Shown here: piece by piece, positions 1 through 11,110 of the stretch
Layout: each line of letters opens with the position of its first letter
Position numbering within the stretch: the stretch's first letter is position 1
DNA from: Guyanagaster necrorhizus
Lineage: Eukaryota > Basidiomycota > Agaricomycetes > Agaricales > Physalacriaceae
Assembly: GCF_019112545.1 (NCBI RefSeq)
Contig: NW_025064906.1
Span: 56,610 to 120,609 of the forward strand
Direction: 5' to 3'
Length of the DNA stretch: 64,000 nucleotides
Made by a program: the position numbers and the translations under genes
Notes under the pieces: generated by a model
Told to the model about the DNA's origin: nothing
What the model saw: only the letters and a program-made list of their open reading frames with translations
Databases searched by the model: none

Positions 1-620
1 CCACCACCATCCAGTACTATTGATGATAGCAATGAACCCTAAGAGTGGCCTGAGTGGGGCTCTGACAATAAAAATGACCTCTGGTCTGCAGATTGGTAGG
101 CTAATGCTGAAGTATATGCCACTGACAAAGCAAGAAACCTTGACAATGACTAAGAGCTTTTATCCTCCACTTATGAAGAAAGCATGGAAAGCAGCAGCTC
201 ACTCCTCTCTGATGTCAGCTCAATTGTTGGAGGCTATAGGCTTTGGGTCTCTCCTGAGACCAGAGTCTCCAACAGAGCCCTCCAATGATTCCTACACAGA
301 CATATTGCTGCTCTCTTCCTCAACAATGACTTCTACAGGGATTTCTGCTAATATAGTGAGGGAGTGAAGAGAGAGAGAGAGAGAGAGAAACAGGAATCAG
401 AGAGCCAGAAGAGTCAGATCCTCTCAACCTCAGCAACAACCTTCTACTCAATCCTCAGATGCTGGAACCTGAGTTCATGGGAAGCTCACCAGTGATGATT
501 CATGCTCTTGAACCATCTATCTATAATCTGCCCAATGACTTCCCTGAAAGAGACAGTGAGGAAGACAACAAGAGAGAGATTGATGAGAATGAGAAGGAGG
601 ATCTTCTAATTGAGAGTGAT
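1..620 (+). pseudogene. A3 gag, N-terminal part, degraded
   Basis: This is the serine- and glutamate-rich N-terminal half of family-A Gag. It is similar to the + strand text at 46640-47200 in A5 and to the - strand text at 56190-56750 in A6. A readable stretch at 20-367 ends in a purine repeat; a second at 459-662 contains an acidic segment rich in E, D, K and N and runs into the A1 LTR. No catalytic motif is expected in this part. The reading frame resumes beyond A1 at 24538. The call rests on similarity to the other family-A copies in this window. Confidence 0.75.
367..388. repeat. (GA)n microsatellite inside A3 gag
   Basis: About eleven GA units lie in the gag coding text. At the homologous place in A5 (46974-46990) the repeat is mainly GT, and in A6 it is a short non-repetitive RE-rich stretch. 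Confidence 0.85.
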
Positions 621-625
621 TTCTG

Positions 626-1085
626 TGTTAGACCCAAGCATCATGTGAACAGATACACATGATAAACAGGTGTCATCTCACACCTCAGGTGATTGGCTGA
701 GTTCACTTATGCATATGCTGATCTGTGTGTTATAAGGCCTTAGGATTGGCTCAAAGATAGAATGGTATAAGAGAAAACTTTAGCTCAAAGCTGGAGACTA
801 CCAGTGAGAGCAAGCCTGCTTAAATACTATACAAGTTTATGGCTAATTATACTACTTTCTATTGTGTATTGTCAAGTCCTTTGTGTCATTGTCCTTGAGC
901 ATCACTACTGTATATAAAAGGGTTCTTGTGCATCATTGGGCAGCCCTGTTGTATTGAAAGATAATGACAGACTCAGCTTGTTGTGCTGATAAAGCCTTGT
1001 CCCATAGTATTAAATGCTTGCCTTGGTGCTCTGACTAAGCATAAATAAAGGTTATTAAGGAAAAAGAAATAGTAAAATCATAACA
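626..1085 (-). repeat. A1 3' LTR (family A, 460 bp)
   Basis: It starts TGTTA and ends TAACA and pairs with the LTR at 24072-24532. Just inside it, the minus strand carries the purine-rich tract expected next to a 3' LTR (plus strand TTACTCCCTC). Confidence 0.92.
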
Positions 1086-1766
1086 TTACTCCCTCTATAA
1101 GACCATCATCCTGATGGCTTAATTTAGAGGTAAGGAGGCTTCTTATGATATTTATGGGCAATAACTGTAAAGGTCAGTTAATACTTTGTTCATAGTCATA
1201 TATGATGTCTATGTGTTTTTTGTTAATCCACCAGTTTGACTCTAGATCATACCCTTTTCAACTGATAAGATAGTCCACTGTAGTGGTCATACTTTTGCTG
1301 CATGCCTTGACCTTTTGTAGTTTGTGATTCAATACTTGATCAATTTCATAATGTTCCTCATTGTTGATCAGATCTGACAGTGGTGGTGAGAGTCATTTTT
1401 GGTTGGAGAATAATGGCATGATGTATAGCATCAGGAGTGTTTTGTTAAAAACATTATGGATTTTCCAAGTGGAGGGTAATCAGAGCTTATATGCTGAACT
1501 GCTGATCTTAGCTATGATAGGGAATAGCCTTATTTGCTTGTCAGTGAGTTTTTGTTTTGGGTGAGAGAGATGAAGGTTCATCATGTCTAGTCATACTTTG
1601 TTGTTTATGGAATATTCATATGCAAGGCAATGGTGTCAGTCATAATTCTTCTTCATTGTTATGGCAGCCTTTTCAAAGGCTACCCTTATTTTATTGTGAA
1701 TTTTCACTATTATAGTGACAAATTCTGTAGAGGCAGGAGTTGTTGTGTGTGATCATTCTTACTTTG
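1086..1766 (-). pseudogene. A1 chromodomain and integrase C-terminus, truncated
   Basis: The minus-strand text matches the chromodomain and C-terminal integrase segment of A2 (2562-3170) and A8 (60490-61090), with many stops. The match to integrase ends near 1762. The next bases match reverse transcriptase, as at 62633 in A8, so about 1.5 kb coding for the integrase core and RNase H is missing. The junction lies in a short shared TTTGATGA-like string. Confidence 0.8.
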
Positions 1767-2062
1767 ATGAAATTCATTCATATACTCTCCTCACTGATGA
1801 TGACTCCCAGGTATTTAGTTTTGAGTATCTCAAACTCACACTTCTCTGTCTTGAGAAATAATGTGTGTTTTTTTATTAGCATCAGTATCTGACACACTAG
1901 CTTCTGATGTTTTTCCTTTGTTTTAGACATAATTAAGATGTCATTGAGGTAGATAATTATCTTTTCAGTGGTGATAAGATCTTTAAAGATGTCATTCATC
2001 ATCCACTGGAATGTTGCAGGCAAGTTGGTGAGTCCAAAGAACATAACCATTAGCTTAAACAG
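1767..2062 (-). pseudogene. A1 reverse transcriptase palm, part 2
   Basis: The minus-strand frame at 1778-2074 reads MFFGLTN, then IIYLNDILIMSK, then EKCEFEILKTKYLGVII, the usual gypsy RT palm order. The catalytic YLDD box is YLND here, which would remove one metal-binding aspartate. The right edge is the A2 insertion site; RT continues at 10121. The host copy of the A2 duplication (AACAG) is at 2058-2062. Confidence 0.88.
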
Positions 2063-2528
2063 TGTTAGGCCCAAGCATCATGTAAACTGATACACATGAT
2101 AAACAGATGTCTCTTCACACTTCAAGGGATCAGCTGAGTCCACTAGTGTGTACTGCATTTGGTGTGTCACAAGGTCTGATAGTAGACTCGAGGTAAAATA
2201 GTGATTATAAACTTTAGCTTGAAGCTGGAGATTACCAGTGAGAGCTAGCCTTCTTAAATATATTATATAGTCTGCTAATAATACTTTATACTAATTGTGC
2301 ATTTCTCTGTTCTAGTCACTCATTGTCCTTGAGCATCATTATCATATATAAAAGGTTGATTGTGTGTTTGTCATTAGATGTCAGTTGCATCAAAGAACCA
2401 TGGCAAAGTTAGTTTGTTGTGATGACTAAGCCTTTCTATAGTCCTAAGCATTTGTCTTTGACACCTTGACTAAGCATAAATAGAGGCTTCATAGTGAAGA
2501 AGAGGAAAAGAATGGAAAAATCATAACA
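2063..2528 (-). repeat. A2 3' LTR (family A, 466 bp)
   Basis: It has TGTTA and TAACA termini. Interior sequence on its right reads TTACCCCCTCTTTAAG, which on the minus strand is the polypurine tract that primes second-strand synthesis. Confidence 0.93.
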
Positions 2529-3990
2529 TTACCCCCTCTTTAAGACCATCATCTCGATGGCTTAATTTAAGGATAATTTGTAGTTGTGAATTGCTTCTGC
2601 AGTGTTCATTAGTTTTTCATTGACCCATTGATTGGATTCAGGGCCATATCCTTTCCAGCTAATCAGATAATCAACTGTAGTCATCATTCTTCCATCTTTT
2701 GCTTTGATTTTGTGCAGCTTGTGGTTTAACACTTGATCGATTTCATAATGTTCTTCATTATCAATTAGGTCTGGTGGTGGAGAGGAGGGTCTGTTCTGGT
2801 TCAGAAAGGCAGGTGCGACATATGAGATTAAAAGTGTTTCATTGAAGACATTGTGGATTTTCCAGGATGTTAGGAGTTGGAGTTTATAAGTGCTGCTGCC
2901 AACTTTGGAGATGATTTGGAAAGGGCCCATGTTTTTGTCACTGAGCTTTCATTTTGGATGTGGCAGATAGAGATTCATAGTGTCCAACCAAACCTTGTCG
3001 TTGATAGAGTATGCATGAGAGAAGTGACAGTGTTTGTTGTATTGTGCTTTCATGGAAGCAGCTGCCTTTTCCAGTGCTATTTTTGTCTCATTATAGATTT
3101 TTTCTATAGTGCCAATGAAGTCCATAGAAGTGAGTGTGGTAGTTTGGTGACGTTCTGTTTGGGTAACATTTGGGTGTCTTTCATAATTAATGAAAAATAG
3201 TGTCTTTTCCATTGCCAAGTGTACTTAGTTATTATGCTGGAAGGCTGTGAGAGCCAACCATTCTACCCAGTCATCCTGTCAGTAATTGATGAAGAGACAG
3301 AGGTATTTTTGACCTCCTGGTTGATGCATTCTGTTTGGCCATTGGTTTGTGAGTGATATGCAGTTGATGTATTGTGCTTAATGTGTAGAAGTTGACAAAG
3401 GTCATCCAAGAACTTGAAGATGAACTGCAGTCTTTGGTCTGAAATGATGACTTGTGGCATACTGTACTTCATGTATACCTTGTCTCATAGGATTTTCACC
3501 CACCCTTCTGAGGTTAATTCAGTCAAACAGGTAATCAGAATAATTGCTTTTGAGAATCAATCAACAATGATGATGATAGCATCATATCCATTGCAGTCCA
3601 GTAGTCTGATGATCATGTCTACTGAGATATGGGTCCATGGTGTCAACGGAATCTTGTTTGAGTGTAAAGAGGCAGGTCAGCTCTGCATTGATGATTTTCC
3701 ACATTGACAGACTTCACAGGCCTTGACATATGCAGTGATATTGATGCCTATTTTGGGCCACCAATACTCTCGCAACACTAGTTCCTTCATTTTGGCTATA
3801 CTAGAGTGTCTTACTGTAGCATGATTATGGCAGGTAGCAATAATCTTGCCTCATAGTCCTTAGTCCCTTGGGATATAGATCTGTCTATCATATTAGATCA
3901 AGCCACCTTTCTTTATCATCCCTCATTCATGATTGAGGGAAGGGGCCACTCATTGGTTCTATTTGTGACTATCATGAGTTGCACTCTTTA
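2529..3990 (-). pseudogene. A2 integrase with C-terminal chromodomain
   Basis: The integrase core is readable at 3263-3472 and upstream on the minus strand: the second catalytic aspartate is in IISDQRLQF, and the glutamate is in QTECINQEV, preceded by TAYHSQTNGQ. The C-terminal part at 2562-2930 begins GPFQIISKVGSSTYKLQL and continues to a chromodomain with YEIDQVL and WKGYGPESNQW. In chromoviruses this domain is thought to steer integration to modified histones. Several frame breaks and stops separate the readable blocks, so no intact protein is made. Confidence 0.88.
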
Positions 3991-4549
3991 TACACTCATG
4001 AATCTCCTCCTCTGTCAGCATTATCATGGCCCAGAAATGTTCAGGTCATAACAATATCACTCCTTTGTTGTTGGTCCCCCCTTGGTTGTGATCTGCTCTC
4101 CAGCTAAGTAGATCTGCTTTCTTGTTGGTGGTACCAGCTTTGTGATAAAGTATATATTGATACTAGCTTAATTCTGTAACCCATCTTGCTTGCTGGTGGT
4201 TTAGTTTCTGGAGTTGCCAGAAATATTAGAGGTTTTGGTGATCAGTCCAGATCTCAAAGATCTCAGTTGCTCCAATGAGATAATGTTGCCACTCTTCCAG
4301 AGTGAGCATGATGGCAAGGAGCTCCTTATCATATATTTCATAGTTCCACTCTGTGACCATCAGCACCTTTGACAAAAATGCAACTGGCTGCCATTTGCTG
4401 TTTTGTTCTTGGGACAGTATGGCTCTAATGGCTCCCTCGCTAGAGTCAGCTTCGACCTGAAACTTTTCTTCCTGGGTTGGGATGGCGAGTATGACATCCT
4501 TGGCCAGTCATCACTTTAGATCATCAAAGGTGGTCTGTTGAGAAATACC
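3991..4549 (-). pseudogene. A2 RNase H domain
   Basis: The minus-strand text contains the gypsy RNase H landmarks: a VEADSSEGAIRA-like stretch (first acidic residue), WQPVAFLSK, NYEIYDKELLAI (conserved glutamate), and an IWTDHQNL-like block with the last catalytic aspartate. The domain removes RNA from the RNA-DNA hybrid. It follows RT directly. It is broken by stops and was not called as one frame. Confidence 0.8.
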
Positions 4550-5420
4550 TCAAGTCCAAGAGACATTGCCAGTCAACTGTGTCATCAGGCAGACTACTTT
4601 GCTGTAATCCCAGATGAAACACTGATAAAAGTTTGTGAATCCAAGAAACAACTGTAGTTCTTTCTTCTTGATTGGGATTGGCCATTCCATTACTCTGGCA
4701 ACCTTGATCAGATCTATTTGGATGCTTCCTTCCACAATGATGACCCCTAAGTATTCTGTTTCAAGTACTTCAAATTCACATTTTTTGGCCTTGAGAAACA
4801 ATTTATGTTTCCTCATGAGGGCTAGTACTTGTTGCACCAATCTCCTGTGCTTCTTCTTCATTTTGGACATGATCAGAATATCATCAAGATAGATGATGAC
4901 CTTTCCAGTGGCAATAAGGTCTTTGAATATGTTGTTCATCATCCACTGGAATGTGGCAGGGGAGTTGGTGAGTCCAAAGAACATGACTGTTGGTTTGAAC
5001 AGTCTCTGGTTGGTTCTGAATGTGGCTTTCCACTCATCTCCTTCTCTGATGCGGACATTGTGTTACTTCCACCAGATGTCAAGCTTTGTGTAGTATTTAG
5101 CTTCTTGGAGTTTATCCATCAACTTGGAGATTAACAGCAGGGGATATTGATTCTTGATGGTCATCTCATTCAATTTCCAGTAATCTTGGACTGGTCATAG
5201 TTTGCCATCTTTCTTTTTGACAAAGAAGAAGAGTGATGCCATAGGGAATTTGGAAGGTCAGATCCTCCCACTGGACAGATTTTTGTTGAGGAACTTGTCA
5301 AGTTCCTGCTGCTCATTAATCTCCAGTGAGTAGGTTTTGCAGTCAAGATTCATATTGGCATTTGAAATGAGCTCGATGGTATGGTCTCAGGGTTTAGGCA
5401 CCAGGAGTTCATTGAAGCTT
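4550..5420 (-). pseudogene. A2 reverse transcriptase
   Basis: The palm is readable at 4550-4984: MFFGLTNSPATFQ, VIIYLDDILIMSK with the intact YLDD box, KKCEFEVLETEYLGVII, and LFLGFTNFYQCFI of the thumb. The upstream fingers region (4985-5420) reads on with stops, including KKDGKL and KLDI landmarks. The catalytic box survives although the gene is dead. Confidence 0.9.
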
Positions 5421-6020
5421 TCCTGTTCAAATAAATCCTAGTAGTCTCAGGCTCACTCAGGTATTATTTCTTTAAACATCTTTTCTCTCTTCTGCTCATT
5501 GGCTTTGGCAGCCAGGTTGTTAGCATGATGAACCATCTGGACATGTATTTCCTGTTGGAGGGTGACCGCCAAGATGGTCTCTCCATCCTCTATTTTTTTA
5601 TCTCATCAGTCATCAGGATCTTTGTCAGATAACTCAAAGAGGATTTTCCAGCACCTACATTGGGCAAATGTAATTTGTCTGGTTTTTCAATTGACCAGTA
5701 GATTATGATGTATGAGCCAATCATGTCCAAGGAAGACTTTCTTGGTCCTGAGATCTGTGACTGTAAGATCGATCTGCTCTGAATGATCTCTGATGGTGAG
5801 TCTAAGCTCCACAAACTCAGTGATTGAGCCAGCCTGGTTTTTAGTTCTGTCTGCATTATAGACTGGAATTGAAGCTGCTATGGCTTGAGTTAGAAGTTTG
5901 TGCTTGTTGACAAAAGCATGATTAATAGAGCTCCCAGTGCACCTGCTGTTGATAAGCACAGTTATCACATAAGTGGTTTGGGTTGTGAGAGTTTCAATCT
6001 GGGCTTTGGTGGTTAAGTCT
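5421..6020 (-). pseudogene. A2 aspartic protease and linker to RT
   Basis: The frame at 5687-5968 reads VLINSRCTGSSINHAF, later LTIRDHSEQIDL and FLGHDWLIHHN, the layout of a retroviral-type aspartic protease. The usual active-site triad is DSG; here it is NSR, so the catalytic aspartate is lost. Family member A5 still has DSR. The linker 5421-5686 leads into RT. Confidence 0.85.
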
Positions 6021-9000
6021 TATTCCATAGTTTTGGATTGTCGAATGAATTTTCACAGTCCCTTTAGCTCATTGAGCCATTCCAGAGCTTGACAGCATTC
6101 AGCCTTCTTTATTCCTTCTATTATTTCATCAATGATTTCTTCAGCTTAGATTCAATGAATCCAATTCTTGAGTACTGCTTTTGCTGCAGCTTTGGTTGTA
6201 GCATCTTTGATAGCCCTCCAGGTCCATTTAGTGTCAAATGGTTTGAGCCAAGTTCTGAGGCTCTCTGTCTCTGTTCAGCCCAAAGATGTTTGAGTTTCAT
6301 GATGTGATTCTTTGATGTGTAGGGTACAACTGGGTATATTCGAATGCTCAACATAAACAGGCATATGAGTATCTACAGAGGTACTGTCAGTTCAACTAGT
6401 GGCTGAAATTCACATGCCATGAGTCCTTTTGGCCAGTCCAGTGGAATCACTCACTGGCTGGCCTCGCCTTTTGCTTTCTCAGCCTTGGTCTCTTCACTGA
6501 GCCCCTCTTCTTCCTTTTGTAGTTTGGCAATTTAGGCCTGAATGTTCTTGCATGTCCTTTTCTTTTTAGGACAGTTCTTTGCCATGTGCCTCTTTTAACT
6601 GCAATTGAAGCATTTTCCTTCCTTCTTTATTTGATCAATGTCCATCTGTTTTCCTGCCCCTGTATACATAGTTCCTGTTCCAGTTTTATAGAAGATTGAG
6701 GCCAAAGAGGTTCCCTGTGGTTTCTCAGCAGTTGTCTTCAAGTTCTTGTTTGAGGTTGGTGGGGTCAGCTTCTTGACATAATCTTGTAAGGTTGATGATT
6801 CTGCTTTCTGCCTTTGCCACTCCTTGTACATTTCAATGATTCTTTCCTTCCATTTATCATATCCTACCAGCATTAGCATTTTGATGCTGATAGTGGAAAT
6901 CATCATTATGTATGAGGAGGAAACACCTCGCTTGAGAGCCTCAACTATTTGTCTATCTTGGGCTGTATCCTCCTGGATGCCTGCTAGTTTGGTGAGCTGC
7001 TCCAGCTTATCAAAAGTCTGTTGCTGCTTTATCTCCTATCTTGTATTCCTTGATCTTTTGCTTATATACTTCTTGTACTGCTGGATCAATGAATTTGTTG
7101 TTCAGCATTTGTTTAAACACCAGCCATGAAGGGTACTGGTAGTGCTGTTGAGTGTTTGATTGAAAATTGGGAGAGATAAGGATCCACTATGTCTTTACCT
7201 TCTCTTTGAGATAAGATGTGACAAAGGCCACTTTGTTCATGTCAGTCTCCAAGTACCTGATATAGACCTCAAAATATTGTTCGCAATTGATAAGAAAGCG
7301 ATCAATATCATCAGAAGCTCCTTTGAAGGGGCGGGGCTTTCATAGGAGGTCAGAGCAACATTGGAGGATAGCCACATCATAGGATAATACACTCATTGGA
7401 TTGGGCCATTCAGAGAATGGGGGCTGATGCCACTTATGTAGTGGTCCCAGGAATAAATGAAGAGAGTTGTCATCTGCAATGAAACTCTCATAGGGTAACT
7501 TTTCTCTTCGGATGATTACTCTATCTCAAATCATGAACCCCAACTGTACTGCTTCTGAGTCATCTCAAATTGGTTTCTTCTCAGTGTTGCTTCTCATGGC
7601 TTCATCAGATGGGGGCTGAGTCCCCAAAAGTCTGCTTCTCTTGCCAGTCCAGAGATTTCAGTAGCTGATAGGCCTTTCTTTCAGCAATGGTGAAGATTAG
7701 GATAGCCAAGTTGCTGTTGATCAAGATGAAGAAGCAGAGTACAAAAAGGTGCTTTAGATTGATGGAGCCATGTACACAGCTCACTTTGGGGTTATGGCTG
7801 GGGATAGTAGCATGGGGCATACAAGTGCCAGTGCCTGATATGCTGGTGGTCTTTGAACTTGGTCTTTAGAATGCTGGCTATTATATTAGGTTGCAGCATA
7901 GTCAGTTGCTGCATACCTTAAGATCTCTGTGTAGTCATCAGTTATAGCATGAAGATATAATTGTCCTAATGGTGATGCTACCTAGATAGCATCTCGCCAT
8001 AAAAAGTTTACTCCTCTTAGGTAGTACTCTTGGTATTCCTACATCCTTGCTCTCTTTATCTCTTGTTCCAGCTCTTCTTCATCTGTTGTTTCATATGCAA
8101 ATCCTCCCCCAGGGTGAGGTGGGTCACTGCTTTCAGTTTTCTCTGTGTCCTCACTGTCCCTTTCCTCCTCGAGGAGGGAAGCGACAGGTGGATCATAGGA
8201 ACTCTTGCTCTTCCCCAGCTGTATCATTGTTTTGCTGCCTTGGCTGGGTGCTCAGGCCAGCAGCTGTAGGATCTGGTGTATCATCATAGGCAGTGGAGGG
8301 TTGGCTGCCAATATTGGAGTCATATCGGTTTCCCCCAGCTGCTCTCGCTGTCTCCACTTGCTCACGATAGAGGCAGATGTTTTGCTGGTAGTCATCATTG
8401 ATAAGTTGTCCAACAACCCTACTTTTGAGAAATCCTCAGAGTGCACAGGCAGAGACATGGACATTGCCAGGGACCTAAAGCTCATAATGTCCAAGGACAG
8501 ATTCATCACTTCCAAAAGCTGAGTCAGCACTAGAGGTTCATCAGGAGAGAAGGTACTGTGGGGTAGAGGGCCTATTTCCTCTTCTAGTGCAGGTACTGTT
8601 GGCCCAATACTCAGAAGTCCCACTTCATGAAGTGCTGGGTTTTCTGAAGATGGAGATGGAGAGAGAGAGATCTGCTCATACTGGTGCGAGTACACTGGCG
8701 ACCTCTGGTCAGAGTCCATACCAGTTTGAGATGTCAGCCTTAGCCAGTCTTTCTCTTTCCACTTCTTGCTGATGGTCTCTGTTCTGCTCATTGTACTTGG
8801 TGGCCACTCTTCTCTGAGACTCCTCTGTCATGACTCTGCTTTCAGATTCATAGCATACTGACTGCAGCTCATTCCACTGCCTGCATCCTTCTTATCAGAT
8901 GGCTTCATCATAGTCAAAGAGAATGGTAAAATCTCAGGTTGGGAAATACCAGCGTATAGTTTCTTCCCATCGTTCTTATCACCTCTGTTCATCATTGGGC

Positions 9001-9632
9001 TGACTGGTATTTTCTCCCACCCAGGTGCTGGCTGCTGTAGGGGAACAGAAGCTGTGAGGCTGGCTGCCAAGTGTTAGTATGCAGGATCTTAAAGCCATCT
9101 GAGGGGCATCAAAAGAGTCCCAGACACAGTCAGCAATCTCATGGGTCTGGGAGGTGGAAGAGAGGGTAGGGGACTGCTGGAAGAAGTCCTTCAGGAGGTT
9201 CTGGGCTTCTGAGGGGTTTTCTGGTACAAGGATTCTATATCTTCTTGGGATACTATAGTCACAGTCTCTGGGTTGAGGGAGGTGCTGTCCTCTCTCTTCT
9301 TCTTGACCATCCCTCTGATGTGAGCTGCTAGGCCCAGCTTCTGGGGGCTGGTAGGTCATTTGTTGGGATTCAGGGATGTCATGGAGAGAAAGATCAGGGG
9401 TTACATTTTACAGAATACATTGAATGTTTTGGAATTCCTGATAGTGTCTGATGGCTCAAGCAGTAATAGAATGGTGTCTCCTGCACAGCTGGATGATCAC
9501 CAAGAGGCCAATCAGTGTTCTGATGATAGAAGAAAGGAGTTCAAAGAACTTGTGATCAAAGTTTGGGTTTTCATTACTAGGAGGAGGCATTCAGTTTCTC
9601 AGCACAATTGGGCTTGAGAAAGGGAAGTAGGA
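6021..9632 (-). pseudogene. A2 gag (long, about 1000 codons) with C-terminal zinc knuckle
   Basis: Gag starts near 9370-9390 and runs leftwards. The N-terminal third (about 8000-9360) is Ser/Glu/Pro-rich. The capsid-like part (about 6900-7450) contains PFKGASDDIDRFL, YFEVYIRYLETD and FKQMLNNKFIDPAVQEVYK blocks typical of fungal gypsy Gag. The CCHC knuckle is at 6572-6612 (CFNC, then H and a final C), interrupted by one stop. The stretch 6021-6550 links gag to protease. Frames shift several times. The exact start is uncertain because the first codons carry a frameshift relative to A1. Confidence 0.8.
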
Positions 9633-9645
9633 AGCTTCAAGCTAA
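9633..9645 (-). other. A2 primer-binding site, self-complementary to LTR R region
   Basis: On the minus strand the 13 nt TTAGCTTGAAGCT lie one base after the 5' LTR. They are the exact reverse complement of AGCTTCAAGCTAA in the LTR (plus-strand 9798-9810), about 35 nt downstream of a TATTTAAG box. A tRNA-type TGG start is absent. This arrangement matches the self-priming known from the yeast element Tf1. Confidence 0.75.
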
Positions 9646-9646
9646 T

Positions 9647-10115
9647 TGTTAGGCCTAAGCATCATGTGAACTGATACACATGATAAACAGGTGTCTCTTC
9701 ACACTTTGAGAGATCAGCTGAGTCCACTAGTGTGTATTGCATTCAGTGTGTCACAAGATCTGATAGTAGACTCAAGATAGAATGGTGGTTATAAACTTTA
9801 GCTTGAAGCTGGAGATTACCAGTGAGAGCTAGCCTCCTTAAATACATTATATGGTCTGCTAATAATACTTTATACTAATTGTGCATTTCTCTGTCCTGGT
9901 TGCTCATTGTTCTTGAGCATCGTTACCATACATAAAAGGTTGATTGTGTGTTTGTCATTGAATGTCAGTTGCATCAAAGAACCATGGTGAAGTTAGTTTG
10001 TTGTAATGACTAAGCCTTCCCATGGTTCTAAGCACCTGTCTTTGACACCTTGACTAAGCATAAATAGGGGCTTCATAGTGAAGAGAAAGAGAAAAAGAAC
10101 AGAAAAATTATAACA
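9647..10115 (-). repeat. A2 5' LTR (family A, 469 bp)
   Basis: It starts TGTTA and ends TAACA. It pairs with 2063-2528 and carries the R motif at 9798-9810. The duplication AACAG follows at 10116-10120. Confidence 0.93.
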
Positions 10116-10120
10116 AACAG

Positions 10121-11110
10121 CCTCTGATTTGTTCTGAATGCAGCCTTTCACTTGTTCTCTTTCTTGATTCATATATTGTTATATCCCCACTGAATGTCAA
10201 GCTTCATATAGTATTTGGTGCCTCTAAGTTTGTTCATTAATTTGGAGATTAATGGAAGGGAATAACAGTTCTTGATAGTCATTTTATTGAGCTTCTGATA
10301 GTTCTAGACCAGTTGGAGCTTGCTGTCTTTTTTTTAACAAAAAAGAATGAGAATGCCATAGGGGATTTTGATGGCTGTATCCTTTCACTGGACAAGTTCT
10401 CATCAAGAAATTTGTCAAGCTCTTATTGTTCATTGTATCTGAGTGGGTAAGTTTTGCAATCAAGATTGGCATTAGCATTGGGGATCAATTCAATAGTGTG
10501 ATCCCATGGCTTTGGTTCCAGAAGTTCATTGAAACTTTCCTTTTTGAAAAGGTTCTTGAAGTCTCATGCCCATTCTGGTATCATTTCTTTGAATGTTTTC
10601 TCTTCTTTCTGTTTATAGGCTTTGGCTGCCAGATTATTAGCATAGTGTATTGCTCAGATATGCATTTCTCATTGCATATTGACAGCAAGGATAGTTTTTC
10701 TATTCTCTATTTTCTCATCCCAGTAATCTTCAGGATCTTTGTTGAGTAGCTCAAATGATATCTTGCAGCATCTACACCAGGCAAATGTTATTTTCTCAGT
10801 TTTTCAGTTGCTCAGTGAGTTGTGTCTGATCAGCCAGTCATGCTCAAGGAAGACTTTCTTGGTGCCAAGATCTGTTATGGCTAAGTCAATTCTCTTAAAG
10901 TGATCTCTAATTATGAGATATAGCTTGATAAACTCTGTTATTGAGCTGGCCTGATTCTTGGTTCTATCAGCATTATAGACTGATATGGGGCCAGCTGTGG
11001 CTCATATTGGAAGCTTATGCTTGTTGATGAAAGCATGATTGATTGAGCTTTCAATACAGCCACTGTCCACCAGAATGGTAACCAAGTGAGTGGTTTAGTT
11101 TGTTAGTGTT
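10121..11110 (-). pseudogene. A1 reverse transcriptase fingers and protease
   Basis: This resumes A1 RT exactly where the A2 insertion broke it. Minus-strand text matches A2 4985-5500 (RT fingers) and 5590-6000 (protease). Protease landmarks are FLEHDWLI-like text near 10850 and a Ser-Ile-Asn-like stretch near 11050. Reading frames are closed by frequent stops. Confidence 0.82.

Larger units (their letters stand above)
2063..10115 (-). mobile_element. Element A2: complete-length Ty3/gypsy chromovirus nested in A1 RT
   Basis: This 8053-bp element has LTRs at 2063-2528 and 9647-10115 and a perfect target-site duplication AACAG at 2058-2062 and 10116-10120. On the minus strand it holds, in order, gag with a zinc knuckle, protease, RT, RNase H, integrase and chromodomain. 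By eye the two LTRs are about 90% identical and differ almost only by transitions. It is the best full copy of family A in the window, although every domain has stops. Confidence 0.95.

Noticed and set aside
2877..3200. Open frame on the + strand opposite A2 integrase/chromodomain
   Set aside because: It is the reverse of the integrase coding text, with no conservation of phase in A8, so it is a shadow.
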